Assembly (NCBI GenBank): GCA_033675265.1
Contig: JAUJYZ010000943.1
Location: 62,001 to 126,000 of the forward strand
From: Actinostola sp. cb2023
Lineage: Eukaryota; Cnidaria; Anthozoa; Actiniaria; Actinostolidae
Length of the DNA: 64,000 bases
Reading direction: 5' to 3'
Both the position numbers and the translations under genes were made by a program. The first letter of the stretch is position 1; every line of letters starts with the position of its first letter. This document shows, one piece after another, positions 1-13,500 of this stretch. Below the pieces are notes generated by a model. That model saw only the letters and a list, made by a program, of their open reading frames with translations. It was not told the origin of the DNA and ran no database searches.

Positions 1-104
1 AAAGTAAATTTCCTGTTAATCTACCTATCACAACAGGTGCGATCAACGCAAGTCGAACTTGTCTAGCCACCATGTTGTTTTGTTCAGCAGTTTCATTGCA
101 GGCG

Positions 105-294
105 CAATGCATGTCAGTGTAAAAAAATTGCAGGCGCACAGAGCCATGTGCTTTCAAGAGGATCTGTCACTGTTTGGTAAAGATCATCTGACCACAAGTT
201 TGATTCCAGACGGCAATTTTGTCATCAAACCTGTTGCTTTGAGTGTGACCGGAAATGGAAATTGTTTGTTCAATTCCGTCTCCCTGGTCTTTTG
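105..294 (+). pseudogene. Possible OTU/vertnin-like gene fragment
   Basis: Open frame containing DGNFVIKPVALSVTGNGNCL and FNSVSLVF before a stop. The GDGNCLFRSVS-type motif is found in OTU-like and vertnin-like proteins, with a Cys after GN; here it reads GNGNCLFNSVS. After the stop the frame continues with GDGV, as in that family. Only this short stretch is visible, so it is a remnant or one exon. An alternative is chance resemblance. Confidence 0.3.
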
Positions 295-604
295 AGGAGA
301 TGGAGTTTTGGAGTGTACATGTCAAGAGACTGATGCTGGTTTCAGTATTTATTTATAAATCATGTCTTTTATCTTGGAATATTAAAACTTACATTGTCCA
401 GCATAATCACTTGTCCTTCTCTTACATGATGCTACAATTTTCAGTTTGAGGTGAATGTGCGCATGCGTGGTTACTAGTTTCCAGTAATTGTCTAAATTTT
501 GGACAGGAAGCCCAAATCCGACCGCACGCAACACACTGCTTGCGTATTCTTGTCGCTGAAGTGCTCTATTTCTATGACCGAAACTGTTCGTTTAAGAGAT
601 AATA

Positions 605-1167
605 GAAAGGGTTGCCCATGAAAACGGCGTAAGTGACTATTTTGATGATTTTTAAGAAGTTACGCAATTGCTTCATAAACACACCTACTGGCTTGTAGAT
701 ACCTAATGATTTGGTGATGCTGAGATCGATTATTACACTAGATGAAGACCTTAGATCGAGATTACCCACCTGTACACTCCCCTCCCCTCCCCCCACCATA
801 CAATATTGACCACCAGTTGCGCTCCTTCATGGGCAATGATGTATCTTCAACATTGGAGAAGGGGGGAGGATTTGTAAGCGTATAGTTCATATTTTAAAAA
901 TATGAGTTTTTCAACATATGGACCTCACTACTGAAGGACTTCAACATTGAGAAGGGGAAGGGAGGGGGAGGGCAAACATGTTCAAAGGCTCATTGTGTTA
1001 CATATTAAATACTGTAGTGCCCGCAATTCGAGTGTAACCGATCTAAAAATACCAAATAATGTTTGTATAGGTATTTAGAAGCCAGTAGTTCTATTTTTGA
1101 AGCAATTGCAAAGCATTAAAAAAATCATCAAAATAGTCACTTACGCCGTTTTCATTGGCAACCCTTC
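605..1167. mobile_element. MITE with GAAGGGTTGCC ends
   Basis: About 560 bp. The ends form an inverted repeat of about 50 bp: positions 605-655 and 1117-1167 both read GAAAGGGTTGCCCATGAAAA-type sequence on opposite strands. The same terminal family bounds the larger element at 17147-18921 (GAAGGGGTGCC ends), and an inverted piece lies at 34235-34447. No coding capacity. Confidence 0.75.
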
Positions 1168-1508
1168 ATTAATTGAACGTTTTGGGATGTGAAACGATGT
1201 AGGATGTAGTTTCCATTCTGTACACAAGTAACCATGTGCAATAAAAACGTAAAAGTTGTTTTCTAGTCAGACTATTTTTGGTGACCAGAATTTGCCATCT
1301 GGCGACTGATTTTTTTGTCTACTCACCAGTTCGCGCTGATGTAAAAAAATTAATTTCGGACCCTGACTTGCCTACCGCTCGTGGTTTTCTACGCTTATCT
1401 TGTGTTCTCCCAACATCACACGTGTTTAGATCAGGCTATATAACACAGAAAACTGTTTTATATTCCTTAAATGAAACATAAAAAAAAAGTGTTGTGTATT
1501 ATTTACAG

Positions 1509-1590
1509 GTCAATGGTGAAGTATATGATCTGGATAGAGTTCTAGAGAGTGATTGCACAATAAAGTTCCTCAAGTTTGATGACCCTGAAG
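1509..1590 (+). CDS. TARS1: TARS1 exon: TGS domain
   Basis: Begins after a TTTACAG acceptor and ends before a GT at 1591. Reads [18 protein letters not shown] and on to FDDPE, the second half of the TGS domain that precedes the editing domain. Leaves one base (G) of a split codon that joins GA at 12880 to give Gly. The preceding exon should encode the first TGS strand and was not found in positions 1-1500. Confidence 0.9.
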
Positions 1591-4500
1591 GTTTGGCACT
1601 TTATCTTATTCCTCTCTTTCTTGTTCTGTTCTTCCTGTCATTTGTTGCTTTTCCCCATTGTTTCAACGTCTACAAAAATGTACATGGTTTTGGGCAGGTT
1701 GTTAAAAAAAACCTCTGCTGGCCATGAGAACCCTGTGTATGTTAGCATTCCCTGTTGACAGAGTCCCCTTTTCTCCCGAGGAAGAGAAGAGGAAGAAAAG
1801 AAGACTCTGGCCCCCTCCGTTAAATTATCTGATCTAGCCGCTGTCCACTGTTGTGGATGGGGAAACAGGTTAGAAAAACAGTTTTTTGAATAATAATTGT
1901 TTTGCGCATGACTGCAATAAAGTCCGCTGGCGTATTTTGGAGCCCGCCAATATAAACGGCTGAATTTTCCAAATATTTGTCTGTTTACCAATGGGATATG
2001 GTAAATCTATTATTTATCAAGCTTCAAATTGAGTGGCAATGGAGAATTGGCAAGTCGTCAATCATGTTTTGATTGTAATTTCACCTTGGAATTCCCTGAT
2101 TTCTGTATGATCCATGTTTCTGATCAGATGAAATCGTACAAATAGTTTGGATTAAAGTGCAGTACAATAATTCAAGATCAGTCCTAAGGTATTGGTGAAG
2201 CTAATGTCCTCTTCACAAGTCCTGAAACACTTCAAAAGTGGTATAGTAAAATCAAAACAATAACTTTGAACTTTGATCTGTCAATTTCATGTCTTCATGT
2301 TGCGAATAGCCTCATCTTGTGTCAATCAATGTCACCCATTGCTTAGGAATGGTAACGCATGCGCAACAGATAATTTTACGAACGGGGGCAGTCTTCTTTT
2401 CTTCCTTTCTCTTACTCGGGAGAAAAGGAGACTGTCAGCAGGGAAATGTTAGCATGATTTGCATACTCAATTTCATGACATACCTCCAATATAACATGTA
2501 CTCTGATTGGCTGATTTTTATGAAAAAGAATTGGATGGTGTATAGTCATTGTGCATGGTGCTTTGTAAGTTGTCCATGTAAAAGCGCTATATAAATAAAG
2601 TTATTATTTATTATTATTATTATAATTATAACATCAGACCCGGCGAAAAAAACCTTTTCAACCATTTTTAGCAGTATGAATTATAATTATGCAATATTTG
2701 ACATTGATGTCAAATTAATGAAAGAAATGCAATGCCTAAATTCTGCTGTGGAAACAAATCGGTTTACAAGTTTATCCGAAGAACAACTTCAACAACTACT
2801 GTATGACAGAGTATTACATTCAGACAACTTAGACAAGATTTATTCTATTAAACCATCTATCTATCTTGTGCAAGTTTCAACATTTAAAAAATATGATTTT
2901 GTACATGTACATGTATCTTGTGGAGCATTCAATGTATTTCATGTGTGCAATATTTCATTTTTATTTGACATACTTACTGGGCTGGTGTAGAAGAACATCC
3001 AAATCCCATTTTAGCAGATGTTAAGGTATCAGGGTACCCCAAAAACCTTTCAAACCACCGGTTTTGATTTTTTTGACAATCGAATCAAATTGAATATTAT
3101 CTATCATCTCCAAAAAACTCAATCTAAAAATATTTTTTTCCTAAGAAGTTAGAATCAAAAAACGAATTTTGGATTTCATTTGATGCAAAAAGATGTTGAC
3201 ACACAAGCTGTCAACAGCACTCGTGCAACATTTAATATTTAGTTTTCAGAAAATGTATACTTTATTGGGGTTTCAATGGACGGATTCTGTGTTAAAGCGA
3301 CTTGAATGCATACTGGTCAGTAGGGGTACCCTGATACCTTAATAGGCCAAGTTGATACCAATCTTGAGGCAATTTTATGCTGATGCTAGAAAGAAGGACG
3401 GAGAATAGGAAAACTCTCCTAGGTTTCTGTCATGACATTGATCGCCACTTGAACCAGCCACCCTACTGCCGAAATGTCAAAGAGAAGTGAAGGTAATGAC
3501 GAGAAGATAACTAAGTTAACATGTTTTATGAATATTTCGGTCACAAACTGTGGCCATCTACAGCAAACTGCAAAGTGAAAGTGAGCTAAATTTACATGTA
3601 CATGTATGTGCGAAATTAATTTAGCATGTACATATAAATTTAGCTCACTTTCACTTTGCAGTTTGCTGTAGATGGCCACAGTTTGTGACCGAAATATTCA
3701 TAAAACATGTTAACTTATCTTCTCGTCATAACCTTCATATGATTATCAAACTGTATGACCAGAAATACACCATTACTCAAAGAGAAGTGGAAAGGAAAAT
3801 AGTAAACACAAGCAGACAATTGAAGACAAGGATTTGTTGAAACTAAAACCATTCTACATGTAAGTAATCTCTCCTGAAATCTCCACTGTCCCTTCTCCGC
3901 AATGTCTGGTTTCTTGCGGTGCTGTCCTTCATAGGAGAGGGTGTGAGGATCACCAGGAGCTGATTAAATCCAGCTTCAACGTTATTGGCTGGACGACAGA
4001 GCTGGTTTCAATAGACCACACCAGTGGCTTGAAGGATGCATGCAGTAATAATAATAATTATAATAAACTTCATTTAAGAAACACTAAATGGGGAAACTGT
4101 CAAATAAATAAATACTAGATAAATAAATAACGAAAAATATGGCTGAATGTACATGTATGAGACAGAACACAAGAATGATGGCTCAAAGCTCTGAAGTTCT
4201 ACTTGACGAAGCTCAACCTGCAGCCAACAGCTTTTATCCAATATCCAAGCAAAAACTGGGCACCGAGCAATTAGTTCTGGTAGGACAACAGACAACTTGG
4301 CATCAACAATCTGGATAACACATGATGAAAGAAATCAGCCGAGCTGCTCAATTGTCACGTGTGTTTACACCAACCATTCAGTACGAGCTACAGCCATCAC
4401 CCTATGGTTAAATGCTGGTGTACCAAATCGCCATGACAATTTCAGTTCACCAGAATGAGCAAAGCTTGGCACAAGTACATCACTGCAGTATTGTCTCAAA

Positions 4501-7500
4501 TCCTCCAGAGAGCAATAGATCCAGTACAGTTGTCCCAGTACAACCACAATCCTTGCAGTTCCAACTACTACTATAGTACATGTACTACATTGTAACTACA
4601 GTTTACTGCTCTACATGATGTATAAACAATATGCAGATTCTAAAATTTCTTTGTACGCAGGCATGTGTATGAACAAATAACGTTTTCTCTGTTGAAAGGA
4701 GAACTGGCGTAATATACATTGTACATGTACATGTATGAGATCCCTTGTGGTGAATGCGATTCTGTCTATATTGGTGAAACAGGGAGGTCCTTTCAAACAA
4801 GGATGAAAGAACACACAAGGAGCGTGAGGTTAGGCAAAACAATACAGTCAGCCTTAACTTGTTAGACCATGCTACTTCGACCGGCCATGATATTGCTTGG
4901 AATAAAAGTACAATATTAAAGAACGAACATTGATGGCAACAGAGGAAATGGTTGGAGGCTATAGCTATAGCTAATAACAGCTTAGCTCTGACAAACAGAG
5001 ACAGTGGGAGAACATTACCAGCCAATTATGTTCCACTGCTTAAATCACTTCATTGTTAATTGTTTGTTCTTTTATTGCATTGCACACGCTCAAGTGATTG
5101 TCAGCCGTTTTCACTCGCAAGCTCTGTTGTAAAATCACCATCATGGTAACAATTTCCGTTAATTACGTATTGTAACAAACACTTTTTACCCTGATGATGG
5201 CCACAATGGCCGAAAGCTCGGAATTGTCTGGAAATAAACACGCATAATTACTTGTAATTTGAAACTGATCCAAATCAAAGGCACCCAATGGTGAACTCGT
5301 GGATTTTCGGTATGTGACTGACGAGGAACGCCTTGAAGAAGACATTAGGGCATGCTTCAAACCAGCACGTCTTTGCAGTTATCTTTCGTGATCAATGCTG
5401 TATGTTTTATATTCGCAATTCCCTCTTTGAACTACAAAGATTGATAGTTATTTGAGGGTTGAGGCATATTTTGTGGGTTTCCGGGATCAGCTTGATTTCG
5501 AGTTGTTTTCGAAATAATAAAAACCAATAAGCTTTATAAATAAATAATGAAAATCAATATACTTACACAAATGCAATAACGCAAATTCAAGTCCAATTCA
5601 TCTTCAAGTCAACATGTACATGTATGTAATCTTGATTGTGCTCGAGTCTCCAAGTTTTTGGCCAATTTGGGTATTAAAACTTCGTAGTCGTTGCTTTCAA
5701 CTGAAAATCCAGGATATTTTGTAATGATTTCTTTACAATGCAACAGCTTAACTTCAAGTTTGTATACATGTAACTGATAAAAGCTTTCAAGGCTTCCATG
5801 TGTCTCAGTTCAGTTAGCGCGGAATATCAGTCTTAGGCATGTTGACATTTGAGCGAAACCAGTAGAGTCAGTATAAAGCTTACTAGTCGTAGCGACGTAG
5901 CCATCTCTTCGTTCTTCTAACAGCTTCCTCACGAATGGAAGGGGTGACGATATCAAGTTTGAAGATATTATCGTCTTTGACCACACACTGAACACTCTGA
6001 CGAGTAAAGAGTGCAAGATTTCCTTAGAAAAATTCCACATCAAGCGTCTTGGGATCGGAAGCCATTTTGGAAATCTGAAGCCTCATGTCTAGTTCCCAGT
6101 CCCGCTCAAAAGTTTACAATTTGCCCCCGAGTGAGTGAGTGACACTTCCGGTTCAAAAGTCCCATCCATCCCAATAACTCGTGGATGCTTCGCAATCCAC
6201 GAGTTAAAAAGGGGTTGTGCCCCTGTTGAGCATTGTAAACATCTAGTCTTGCGAGTAAGTTGAGTAAAAGTGAGTTTATCAAGCGAGTTTATTTGGTTGT
6301 CCCTGACACCAAAAGTGGCGACCCTGCCAGGACACGAGTTCCACGGAATTTCAACTGCCCGAAGCGGCAATACTGTGAGTTTTCAGCGAGTTGGGAGTCG
6401 AAGAGTTCATTTAGCGTGCACGTGTGATCGAGTGTGAAGTTACACAACATAGCTAATTATGGCGTCCGAAGAGAATATACTGAGAATATACTGAGATATA
6501 TCCTGAGACTGTAAAGGAACTTATTACTAACACTTATGTAGATGATGTTCAGACAGGTGGTGATGATCCAGAACACCTGTTTCAGTTCAAAAGAGAGGCG
6601 ACAGAAATCATGGAGAGTGGAGGATTCCGTCTTCACAAGTGGCACAGCAATGTCCCAGAGGCGGAAGAGAACGACCTGGGAGAGCACGCCAACCAAGGCG
6701 TTCCCTGGAACAAGAGCAAGGACGAGCTCACTATCAGTTTTGGAGGCAACACAGAGAGTCAACCGCTAACCAAGAGAAAGATGTTAGCAACTATCAACAG
6801 GATCTATGACATACTAGGACTTGCTTCACCAGTGACAGTGGTAGGCAAGATACTCTACAGCAAAGTTTGTATCAGCGAGAAGAGGTGGGATGAGGAGATC
6901 ACAGACCCTGAGATACTGAGGGAGTGGACCAAGTGGCTCAAGGGGATGGGGGAGTGCACAACTGTCAGTGTTCCCCGAAGTGTTGTGGACCAGGAGGTTA
7001 CCAGGTTAGTGCTGCACGGTTTCTCTGACTCAAGTAAGGCAGCAGTCTCCGCTGCAGTGTATGTTGTTGCCTATCATGCTGAGAGGCCGATTAAGCAGAC
7101 ATTGCTTGTTGCAAAGTCTAGAGTGGCACCCAAGAATCAAAGTATTCCACGTCTAGAACTGGTAGCCGCACACACCCTTACTAAGCTAATGAGTCATGTT
7201 AAAGAGATTTTGCAGGAACAACCAGTAGCAGAGTTCCATTGCTGGGTTGACAGTACCACAGTGCTCTATTGGATAAAGGGTAAGGGTACCTGGTCACAGT
7301 TTGTTCGCAACCGAACCAAGTTCATCCAAGAGAAGGACTACCTTCAATGGCACTATGTCCCAACCGGGCAGAACCCAAGTGACATTGGCAGCAGAGGAGC
7401 TGCACCCAAGGAGCTGAGCGATGTGTGGCTACAGGGGCCAGACTGGATGGCGGACAAGGAGAAGTGGCCACCGCAACCTGAGATAACCGTGAGTGACGAG

Positions 7501-10500
7501 AAAGCGAAGACTCAGCATCAAGAGAAACAGCTGATGGCGAAGGAAGAGCCCAAGAAGCAAGGTGTGTTGGATGCCTTGCTGGACAAGTATTCCTCATGCT
7601 GGAAGCTCCAGAGAGTTGTTGCCCTAGTACAGAGGTTCCTCAACAACTGCAGGTCTGGAGAGAAGCGAACAGGACCATTGTCAACTGAAGAGGTAGCTGG
7701 AGCAAGGAGCATGCTGATCCGGCACGCCCAGTCATCTACAGAGAAGCTGTCGGAGAGATTGTCAGAGTTGAAGAAGGGTGATGACGGCATGCTGAGGTGC
7801 GAAGGGAGGGTGCCAGGCTACAATCCAGTGTTTCTACCCCGAGACCATAAGCTAGTCACCTTGCTGATTCAGCAGGTTCATGAACAGACCCTGCACGGGG
7901 AAGTGGCTATAACAATGTGTCAAATGCGAGAGAAGTACTGGGTCCCCAAGATGAGAGCCTTAGTGAAGAAGGTGATACACAATTGCAACACCTTTTTTTT
8001 TTTTTTTTTTAAACATTTTTATTACATTTCATTTCTTACAACAAGTTATAAGTTATGTAATTACAATATAAACATTACTTTACTTTGTACTACAGATATT
8101 ACAATATACAAAATAAATATATAAACAAATGAAAATAAAAAGGGAAGAGAGTCTCGATAGAATACATTTTTAAAAGTTCAGTGGTTATGACAGATTCTTT
8201 TTTTTAACTAAATAAATTATTATTTTATCAGCTATTATAATTTTGAAGAAGATATGATGTCAGTGGCGCCCATTTCTTATTGTGATATTCCAAAATGTTT
8301 TTTGATTTTGCAATTTCATGTTCTATATAATAGGTTTGTGTTAACTTTTTGAACAGAAACTTTATGTTCAGAGGCTTTTTTCTGATTTTGCTTTGGAAGA
8401 TCATATATTTACTTTCTAGAATGATATAATTTATTAAGATGCTGTTTTTTTTCAGATTTAAAATCCCAAATAAGATGTCACGTGTGTCAAATGTTCGGTC
8501 GAAGTTTAATTGATCTTTTAGCAAGGTTTCGAGTTTTGACCAGAATAACTTTACTTTAGGACAAAGGACCAGGAGATGTTGTAGTGTTTCTAAATCTGTT
8601 TGGCAAAAATAGCAGAGTGGAGATTCAACTTTTTTAAATTTAAATAGCTTTTCATTTGTATATAAAATTCGGTGGAGTATTTTGAACTGAAATTATCTTA
8701 GTTTTGTGTCCAAAGTTGTCTTGAAAGGGAGTAAATATGTTTTCTCCCAGAGCAAAGTATGACTTTCTGTGTTATAAACACTCTCATAGTAGAAGGCAGC
8801 TGTTGGTTTATTAGATTTTTTTTTGATGATCCTATCATACAAAGGTTTGGATTGCAATTTATCTAGTCTCATGTTTTCTTCGTCAAAACAGAGGGAAATT
8901 TGGCTAAAATCTGTTTTTTGAAGGAGACGAGGTATTTGTGATCTGTTCATATTGATAATTTTCCGCCATTCTTGCGGGAGGGCATCGAACATGCCAAAAA
9001 TTAAGAAATTTTCTACCGGAGTTAGAGTTGAAAGAAAAGGCTCCTGCCCAATAATGAGATTTCCTACATTGTCAAAAAGATCGCCTACCTTATGCAGGCC
9101 TAGTTGAAACATTTTTTTGTTATATACTGAATAATTTCCTACACAAATATATTTATTGTTCCACAGTCGAATGAGATTGACTATTTCCTCCAATCTGGTT
9201 GGGGTGTGCATGTTAAATTTGGACCATGTTTTAAGACACTCTTTGTAAAAATCAGGAATTGTTATGGCAAGTTTATCATATTGAAACATACAATGCAGTA
9301 ATAGTTTTCCGCCAACCCATTTTAAATATTGATCCAAAAAAAGTTTCCATCCTGCAGGATAGGGTTCTAAATATCTTTTAATACACATTATTCTCTGAAC
9401 GGAGATCATGGACTCAATATCTGGCATGCCTAGTCCACCCTTTTCTATTGGATTTATCAAAACTGTTCGCTTCACTTTATCTTTTCCTTTCCAGACGAAA
9501 GAGTAGAGCAGAGTATTGATTGCTTGTATGAACTCCTTTTTCTTGTATGGGATAAGCATCGTACGGTATATAATTTTTGGTATAGCGAACGACTTAATCA
9601 CTTGAATTCTTCCAATTAATGTAAGATACCTCCAACTCCAGCTTTTTAGATATTCTTTCAATAAAGTTTCAATCGATTCAAAGTTCTTTTTATAAGAAAG
9701 ATCGTGGTCACTTGTAATAAAGACACCTAGTATTTTTACAACTTTTTAAAATTCTTCTATGTTTAGTTCATTGGGACTCAGTGTCATACTTCCTAAAAGC
9801 ATAATTTCTGTCTTTTCGTTGTTTATCTTCAGTCCTGAGATCCTGCTAAAATCATGGATGCAATTGCCCTATACCACTATGACGTCAAATCAAAACAATC
9901 TATTGTTTAAACGCTAAGGATCATGGTCGCTAGAGGGGGACAAAACAGCAACAACACAAAGGATTCCCCAAATAAATGTATTTTACAGACGGTCTGAAAG
10001 CGATAAAAGTCACCAAACACAGTAAATATTGTGGGAAAAGTATCGATGAATATAATATCTGGAAACTAGCCAATTTGAAATCAAGCGAACCTCAGCAGAG
10101 CAGATTTAGTTCAAAATTCTATTGTTCTTCACGATTCTGTCCCCCTCATAAATAAGCCGTTACGTCATAGTGGTATAGGGCAATTTATTAGGTTGAAAAA
10201 AGAGTTTTTGTCTCTTACAAAACAATTGCAACACCTGCAAGCAGTACCGAGTGCAACCAGTGGTAGCCAACAGCTTTGCACAGTGCTAAGTTACCAGCAT
10301 ATCGAGCGGAGTTCACGGAGGCATTTGAAGTGACAGGCGTAGATTTCGCTGGGCCCATCTACTATCGCGTGGAGAAATCAGAGCAAGGCAAGGCATACAT
10401 TGCTTTGTTCACATGTGCAAGTACCAGGGCAGTACACTTGAAGGTGGTTCGTGACCTATCCGCGCCGAAGTTTTAAAGAGCACTTAAGGAGTTTGTTACA

Positions 10501-13500
10501 AGACGAGGATGTCCCCAGATGATGGTCAGTGATAATGGCAAGACTTTTATAGCGACTGGCAAGTGGCTGTCTGTCCTGAAGAAAGATCACAACCTAGCAA
10601 GCTACCTGGCAACCCAGTCGATCATCTGGAAGTTCAACTTAGCGCGAGCCCCCTGGTGGGGCGGCTTCTTTGAGCGGTTGGTTGGAGTAATGAAGAATAT
10701 GCTCTCCAAATCAGTCGGGAGACGTCTGCTCAGCTACGACGAGTTACAGGATGTGATACTGGATGTTGAAACGACCATGAACAACCGACCCCTAGTGTAC
10801 CAAGGCGAGGAGTTCACTGAGCCAGTAATCACACCTAACATTCTGATTAGAGGGAAGCCAGTTCCCGTCCTAGAAGAAGACTTGGACAAATTCTCTGACG
10901 ATGACCATGTGAGCAGGCGTATGAAGTTTCTTCAGGCGAGTAAGGAGGACCTGAGGAAGAGATTTGTAAGGGAGTACGTCCATGCTCTAGAAGAGAGGCA
11001 GCAATCGAAAGGAGCAGACGACCGGTACAGAGTTCCAGAGATCGGGAGAGTAGTGATGGTAATAATAATAATATAACTTTATTTATACACGCTTGCCCCG
11101 TCAACAATAATTTGAAAAGCTGATTTCCACAAGGGGCGTGTGGTTACAATTGATAAAAAATTAATCTAGAACTACTTCAAATATATATATAAAATTACTA
11201 ATATATCAATAAAATACTTATGCTATAATAACTACAATATATTCTAAACAAGATCTGAAAAAGTGTGAGCGGCAATTCTGTTTTTGAATAATGATAACGA
11301 GTTGCATTCGCGTAAATCTTTAGGAAGCGAATTCCACAATCTCGCCCCATTATAGCTAAAACTTTTTTTAAGATTTTCGGTTTTTGGTAGAGGTAACTGT
11401 AGTGAGGTAGATGAACCCCTGAGGTTATAATTAGTAATAGCTTTTTTACTTAAGAAAAGATCTGTAAGGCAACTTGGAGCCAGGCCATTGAGCACTTTGT
11501 ACATTTGTTTTGCTTTTGTTTTAGCTCGTTGCATTTCAAGTGTTTCCCACCCCAATGCATTTAACACATCTAGACTGGGAGTATCGTTACTCATGCCCAT
11601 GATTACTCGCGCAGACCTATTCTGGAGTTTTTGGAGCCTATTTGAGAGCCCTTGACCAAGGGTATCCCATACCTCACTACAGTAATTAAAGTGGGGTTGG
11701 ACTAGGCCATTATATATAGAAATTAGAGTCTCTGTTTCTACAAAATCTCGAATTCTTCTTATGGCTCCTATTCCTGAAGCGACTTTTTTGGCTACATTCT
11801 CAATGTGTTTGGACCAAGATAGATGCTCATCGATTTCGACGCCAAGAACCTTGCTGTGACAGACTTGTTTAAGGCATTTTTGATCGATTTTAATACAAGG
11901 CTGAGAAGCAAGGGTTCTAAGCTTATGATGAGAACCAATTAAAGTTAAGTTAAAACTCAAGCTGGGGAACGGTTACTTAGTGGAGTGACCGTTACAGTTG
12001 GTGTGCGACATGGAGATAGGCGGAGACGATCAGAGAGTAGCTCTTAACCCGAAGGCAGCAGAGTTTGTATCCAGAGTTGGTCCAAGGCGACAAGCTAAAG
12101 ATAGCGCTAAGGACTGGATGCACAGCATCCTTCTGCAGGAGAACGATGATGAGTGACATTTATGCTGTCAGGAACACATAAATGGGAGGAGGGTGTCCGG
12201 AAATAAACATGCATAATTACTTGTAATTTGAAACTGATCCAAAAAAGGGGTTGTGCCCCTGTTGAGCATTGTAAACATCTAGTCTTGCGAGTAAGTTGAG
12301 TAAAAGTGAGTTTATCAAGCCAGTTTATTTGGTTGTCCCCGACAGAATAAATTCCCAAAAACTCAACGCAGAGGAAACGTTATTTGTTCATAATATGCAC
12401 ATTGTACTATAACAAGCCAGCCCAGCGTGGATCGATGACTGACAAATCCCTTTATGTAATCCTTGTATTCATACTTCAATCAGTTGCTTTGCATGTAGTT
12501 AGCACAAAATACGATGTATATTGTTGAACATTTCTACTTCGAAATTTTTCAGTTAAAAACAAATTGTAATTGTATTTGCAGAATATACAGTTGCTCGCTC
12601 TCACACGTTTGCAAAGTGTTCAACGAACTCAGACAGCTCCAACATGTTCTATTTTTGGCATTCACGAGCATGGTTAAGAGAATTTGTAAAATGATCAAAT
12701 AAAATATATATTAAAGTTTTTGACACACAAAAGTCATGGCTGTGCCTTGAACTCTTATGCTACTATATCACAAAGTATCAAATCCTGTGACTATACATGT
12801 AATACTGTATCTACACGTACCTTTACATAAAATATATATGTGCATGTACATTTTTATTGTGTTGTTCTGTTATGATCAGGAAGTGCTGTTTTCTGGCATT
12901 CAAGTGCTCACATCCTTGGTGAAGCTATGGAACGACACTATGGTGGGTGTCTGTGTTACGGCCCACCAATAGAGGAGGGGTATTTCTATGATATGTACCT
13001 AGATGGCAGGTAAGTGTTACATACTATTGATAGTACTACATGTATATCCAATCCATCACCTCATTGGATGATGCATGTAGTATCATAATAAATATAGAAG
13101 TCCCAGATGGGGTTTGAACCTGTAGCCCTTACTTACTTAATGTGTACTTAATTCCATCAACTGTTGCATGATCACATGAGACAGCTACATTGTACATTGT
13201 ACTCAAATACATTTTATTTAGTGCTTAGCAACCGCTTCATCAGTGAAGAAAACACACATTAACCTGAGGTGTTTGATCTGACTTACATGTACTTTCAATT
13301 GATGTGAACAGACAGGTCTCGTCCAATGATTTCCCATCCCTTGATACATTGACCAAGTCAATTGTCAAAGAAAAACAACCATTTGAAAGACTTGAGATGA
13401 AGAAAGAGGATCTTCTAGAAATGTTTAAGGTAATTCTACACACTAGTTAGTACACGATACATGTGTAATTTACATTTCCCTTTTTATGTGTTAGAAAAAG

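Larger units (their letters stand above)
5222..6307 (+). repeat. 5' LTR of BEL/Pao element, interrupted
   Basis: Positions 5222-5272 and 6206-6307 match consecutive parts of the 3' LTR at 12166-12344. Between them lies about 0.93 kb of foreign sequence. The inner part ends TGTCCCTGACA at 6307, as expected for an LTR edge. The very start of the LTR was not identified. Confidence 0.65.
7993..10221 (-). mobile_element. L1-like LINE, 5' truncated, inserted in BEL/Pao integrase
   Basis: Begins on the + strand with a run of about 18 T (poly-A tail of a - strand element) and is bounded by a 14-15 bp target duplication. Its 5' end at 10221 is inside the RT gene, so it is 5' truncated. A MITE sits within it at 9866-10181. 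Confidence 0.92.

Noticed and set aside
6610..8124. Taking the open frame to 8124 as one gene
   Set aside because: After 7992 it reads through the poly-T tail and 3' end of the LINE; the real coding part stops at the insertion.
13095..13135. tRNA gene or SINE on the - strand
   Set aside because: A B-box-like GGTTCAAACCCC is present, but I found no A box or acceptor stem.
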